A model generated the notes under the pieces. It was given only the letters and a program-made list of their open reading frames with translations, did no database searches and had not been told where the DNA came from. A program made the translations under genes and the position numbers. Shown here piece after piece: positions 33,875-38,258 of a stretch of DNA of 38,258 nucleotides. This stretch comes from CAYQSU01 sp964420325. Lineage in GTDB: Bacteria > Pseudomonadota > Alphaproteobacteria > Rhodospirillales > Defluviicoccaceae. Location: contig CAYQSU010000030.1 in assembly GCA_964420325.1 (NCBI GenBank), positions 1 to 38,258 of the forward strand, written 5' to 3'. How positions within the stretch are numbered: position 1 is the first letter of the stretch; every line of letters begins with the position of its first letter.

Positions 33875-34375
33875 TCAGGTTTCAGCCCGCTCGGTCACGT
33901 CGGGATCGAGCTCCCAGCCCTCGTTCTGCAGGGTCAGCATCTCGATCGCGATGGCGTTCGCGTTGGCGTCGAGTTCGGGCAGGGCGGTAAACTCGGAAGG
34001 CCAGCAACGGAAGATCCGGTAGGATTTCACCACAACCCCTTGCAGGTTCTTCAAGTTGATGGTGATGTCCTTGCGGAAGTTGCGCAGGGAGGTGGCGCCG
34101 TCGCCGTCGACGCTGTAAACGAGGTTGGCCCAGGCGAGGAACTCCGGGTCGAAGCTGATCCCGCGTTCCAGCACGATGGCCTCGAACGAGGTGCGGCCCG
34201 GGCTGTGCCGCGACGTGCTGATGTCGTTGCCCTCGCGATGGCTGACCACCTCGGTCGAGCGCTTGAGCGCCCCCACCTTGCTGATGCCGGCGACGACCTT
34301 CTGATCCCATACGACGTGGAACTTGAAGTTCCGGTAGGGGTCGATCCTGGTCGCATTGACAGTGAACTGCGGCAT
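33875..34375 (-). CDS. Tail tube protein
   Basis: This 166-aa protein is the single inner tube protein of the particle. It starts MPQFTVNATRIDPYRNFKFHVVW, then GISKVGALKRSTEVVSHREG, RTSFEAIVLERGISFDPEFLAWAN, FRKDITINLKNLQGVVVKSYRIFRCWPSEF and AIEMLTLQNEGWEL. This beta-barrel layout with an FKFxVxW start is typical of phage and eCIS tube proteins (gp19 family). Only one tube gene is present, whereas Afp has several. ATG 34375 follows AAGGAG by 7 nt, a strong site suited to a highly produced subunit. Confidence 0.93.
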   Translation of the reverse strand: MPQFTVNATRIDPYRNFKFHVVWDQKVVAGISKVGALKRSTEVVSHREGNDISTSRHSPGRTSFEAIVLERGISFDPEFLAWANLVYSVDGDGATSLRNFRKDITINLKNLQGVVVKSYRIFRCWPSEFTALPELDANANAIAIEMLTLQNEGWELDPDVTERAET

Positions 34376-34430
34376 GATGAGCTCCTTCCCGCCCGCTCAG
34401 GTTCCGAACTCCTGCCTGCCTTCCGGTCCG

Positions 34431-36797
<2,367 letters not shown>

Positions 36798-36881
36798 GGC
36801 GCGGCCCCTCTCCTCGGCAGTTGGTGAAAAGGAAAAACCAGTGATCGGCGATTGTGGGCCGGGCGCCGGCTGTCGACCGTT

Positions 36882-37151
36882 TCAGGACGGTCCTCGACGC
36901 GGCCCGGGTGACGGTGGAGCCTTGGCGAACAGCGTGGTGTTGTTGGACAGGGCGAATCCCACCACCCGTCCCCGGCCAACCAGCCGCCAGAGTGCCCTCT
37001 GCACCTCTGCGAACGGGCGGTCTCGCAACGGGGACGGCAGCCACCATTCCTGGATGCCGCGCGCCGTGTCACGAGCGTGCGGGTAGCGCTCGAGATAGTC
37101 TTCGATTGCTGCCGCAATAGCCTCGATACGTTCGTCGGTCGGGTCATTCAC
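36882..37151 (-). CDS. Small helical, winged-helix-like protein, first gene of the eCIS operon
   Basis: This 89-aa protein (VNDPTDERIEAIAAAIEDYLERYPHARDTARGIQEWWLP) has two helices, a WWLP turn, a third helix FAEVQRALWRLVGRGRV and a strand VVGFALSNNTTLF, a topology compatible with a small winged helix. The GTG at 37151 has GGGAAG upstream with short spacing. A TTG at 37235 would add 28 Cys/Arg-rich residues with no family look. It is 84 bp before the sheath and in the same direction, so it is probably the first gene of the operon and either a regulator or a small structural protein. I do not recognise a family. Confidence 0.65.
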   Translation of the reverse strand: MNDPTDERIEAIAAAIEDYLERYPHARDTARGIQEWWLPSPLRDRPFAEVQRALWRLVGRGRVVGFALSNNTTLFAKAPPSPGPRRGPS

Positions 37152-37275
37152 GGACTTCCCAATCGGCGCTTCGGTGCAGCGGTCGTTCAGCCGATCGCAG
37201 TCGCTGCGGTCGACGTCGAGCAAGTCCCGGACCAAACCGTCAAGGCGTTGTTAAGTAACGACTAACCCAGAGAGC

Positions 37276-37324
37276 GCGACGGCCCCTTGGGGCGCCGCTG
37301 CCTCAGCGGGGAGGGGGCCGTCGC
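37276..37324. repeat. 11-bp perfect inverted repeat enclosing smaller hairpins
   Basis: GCGACGGCCCC (37276-37286) pairs perfectly with GGGGCCGTCGC (37314-37324). Inside the loop are CCGCTG and CAGCGG (around 37295-37309), also complementary. No T-run follows on either strand. Confidence 0.75.
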
Positions 37325-37371
37325 AGAGGCAGTGCGCCGAACCAGCGCCGTCGCGGCGTGGGACGCAGGCA

Positions 37372-37403
37372 CCCGCCCCGGGGCGGAAACGCCCCGGGGC
37401 GGG
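37372..37403. repeat. Perfect 14-bp stem with GAAA tetraloop
   Basis: CCCGCCCCGGGGCG (37372-37385), loop GAAA (37386-37389), then the exact reverse complement (37390-37403). Read on the plus strand this gives a GNRA tetraloop closed by a G-C pair, a very stable RNA hairpin. Each arm also contains the palindrome CGCCCCGGGGCG, so the DNA may be a dyad binding site instead. No T-run follows, so it is not a standard terminator. Confidence 0.85.
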
Positions 37404-37561
37404 CGAGTCCCTGAACGCGAGGGTCCGCCGTTGCCGGCACTCCTCGCCGATCCTTGGTCTCCGTCGATTGGCGCTGTCGCTCGTCACCGCCATCGACGAT
37501 CCCGGGCGGTTCGAGCGGGCGGCGAGCGTCGGCGGCCATCTCGGCCCGACGACAAGGGGTT

Positions 37562-37583
37562 GGGGAGGTCTCCGAAGACCCCC
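37562..37583 (-). terminator. Possible hairpin after the small secreted protein gene
   Basis: On the minus strand, 17 nt after the stop codon at 37600, GGTCT and AGACC are separated by TCGG, and outer G and C runs extend the stem with one bulge. No T-run follows, so terminator function is uncertain. Confidence 0.35.
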
Positions 37584-37599
37584 AAGAACACGTCCCCAT

Positions 37600-37938
37600 C
37601 TATTGGCAATCGTCGCAGGTCTGGCCAAAATCCGTACAAATCCGGTCGATAATACCCTTCAGATTGCCGGCGCCGGCGCCGTCAGCCTGCGTACAGGCAT
37701 TATTGGCCTGACCCTTTTGCAGACTACCTCCTGTCAGGAAGTTGTAATGCTGGCCTGAATTCTTGCTGTACGTGACCCAGGTGGAAGCGCAGTGCAGGTG
37801 AGGATATATATTCCCGTCATTCGATCCGCTATCCGTGTAATAGTCCTGGTTGTTACAGTAATCTTTTTTATAGCTTGCCGCCATCGCAAAGGAAGATGCG
37901 CTCACGATAAGGATAGAAGCGAGTATGATGGGCTTCAT
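37600..37938 (-). CDS. Small secreted six-cysteine protein, unknown family
   Basis: This 112-aa protein begins MKPIILASILIVSASSFAMA with a clear signal peptide and probable cleavage after AMA-A, leaving about 91-92 residues. The mature part has six cysteines (28, 50, 82, 101, 108, 111), an even number suited to three disulfides, and is rich in Tyr, Asn, Gly and Ser (YCNNQDYYTDSGSNDGNIYPHLHC). ATG 37938 follows AAAGGAG by about 7 nt, a strong site; the longer frame to 37968 starts at an unlikely upstream codon. The 5' half is visibly richer in A+T than the rest of the window, suggesting acquisition from elsewhere. It is on the same strand as the eCIS operon but separated by 448 bp of hairpin-rich DNA. 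I do not recognise a family. Confidence 0.75.
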   Translation of the reverse strand: MKPIILASILIVSASSFAMAASYKKDYCNNQDYYTDSGSNDGNIYPHLHCASTWVTYSKNSGQHYNFLTGGSLQKGQANNACTQADGAGAGNLKGIIDRICTDFGQTCDDCQ

Positions 37939-38258
37939 GTTTGGTCTCCTTTCAGTGATCCTGTACATCGATGCCCAGGCGGTCCGGTTCCTGTTCCCGC
38001 TTGGACTCCCTCGAGGAAAAGTGACCGAGAGACGATCCGCGTCCTTTAAAGTGCCGAACCGTAACAGCTATAGGGGTCAGGTCTAGCATTGTAGCGTTCA
38101 GTCGGAGCACGCCGCGCGCCGTAGGGCTTGAGGATGCGCCTGGTGTTGGCCCCCGCCGTGCGCCCAGGATAGCCGATCGGCACGGATGGTTCATGTTTCT
38201 TCAGGATTCCCAACCAGGGCGATCAGCGTCCGAAGCCAGCCGGCGGTGACCGGTCATA
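37939..38258. other. Right-edge region without a supported gene
   Basis: These 320 bases hold no gene I can support. Upstream of the secreted protein gene is a Shine-Dalgarno and presumably its promoter. Open frames here lack ribosome binding sites and family sequence. The stretch around 38073-38096 resembles a repeat element and is listed separately. Whatever lies beyond 38258 may begin or end near the edge. Confidence 0.5.
38073..38096. repeat. Possible repeat-element motif (GGGGTCAGGTCT type)
   Basis: GGGGTCAGGTCT followed by AGCATTGTAGCG resembles the short motif often seen next to REP-associated tyrosine transposase genes and related miniature elements. Only one copy is visible in this window, so this rests on memory of the motif rather than repetition. 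Confidence 0.3.

Larger units (their letters stand above)
37152..37599. other. Intergenic region upstream of the eCIS operon with strong hairpins
   Basis: These 448 bases lie between the operon's first gene and the small secreted protein gene. They must hold the eCIS operon promoter if the operon starts with the 89-aa gene. On the minus strand a TTGACG is present near 37242-37237, but no good -10 box follows at 17 bp. I found no TGGCAC-N5-TTGC box. The region from 37270 to 37410 is dominated by inverted repeats listed separately. Open frames across it in several frames are G+C-driven and lack starts with ribosome binding sites. Confidence 0.5.

Noticed and set aside
37287..37758. Plus-strand open frames across the hairpin region and the secreted gene
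   Set aside because: They have no ribosome binding site, cross inverted repeats and run antisense to a gene with a clear signal peptide.
37952..38194. 80-aa minus-strand open frame upstream of the secreted gene
   Set aside because: It shows no ribosome binding site or recognisable domain, and its sequence passes through the repeat-like motif.

Overview
The window looks like chromosomal DNA of a G+C-rich proteobacterium, most likely an alphaproteobacterium. I base this on codon composition, the gene content and the style of the leucine-degradation genes; no rRNA or tRNA is present to confirm it. It has three parts. Part 1 (about 1-6463, plus strand) is a leucine/isovalerate catabolism operon in the classic liu order: carboxyltransferase subunit (liuB, cut by the window edge), methylglutaconyl-CoA hydratase (liuC), biotin-carrying subunit (liuD) and HMG-CoA lyase (liuE). 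It carries two unusual passengers, a secreted PA14-domain protein between liuB and liuC and a dihydrodipicolinate-synthase-family enzyme after liuE. Part 2 is a plus-strand sigma-54 activator (6777-7802) that has only an AAA+ domain and a Fis-type HTH, with no sensor domain. It converges on part 3. Part 3 (7844-37151, all on the minus strand, about 29 kb and 22 genes) is an apparently complete extracellular contractile injection system (eCIS), a headless phage-tail-like particle of the Afp/PVC/MAC type. In transcription order it encodes: a small helical protein, one very large sheath, the tube, a zinc-ribbon-like baseplate-type protein, a Pro/Ala-rich disordered protein, a DUF4255 tail-terminator-like protein, an AAA+ ATPase with a degenerate extra ATPase-like segment, an 86-aa unknown, a CIS tube/hub-type protein, a LysM protein, gpD-like and gpV-like spike proteins, a PAAR-like tip candidate, a gp25-like wedge protein, two large baseplate-J-like proteins, a tail protein I-like protein, a 1224-aa DUF6519/beta-helix protein and a four-PASTA-repeat protein. 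The operon ends with two tandem paralogues that join a DUF4157 (HELTH) domain to a peptidoglycan-binding domain and an unrecognised C-terminal domain, followed by a DUF2007-like protein. Tight spacing, including several 1-8 nt overlaps, supports coordinated expression. The structural genes would build and load the contractile particle. The DUF4157 pair, PASTA protein and beta-helix protein are the candidate cargo, cell-wall-interacting or target-binding parts. The far right (37152-38258) holds strong inverted repeats, one small six-cysteine secreted protein gene of lower G+C, and a short motif that may belong to a repeat element. The most interesting material is the cargo end of the eCIS operon, including a patch of near-identity between the two DUF4157 genes that suggests gene conversion, and the departures from the Afp plan: one sheath gene, a 788-aa sheath and no recognisable tape measure.
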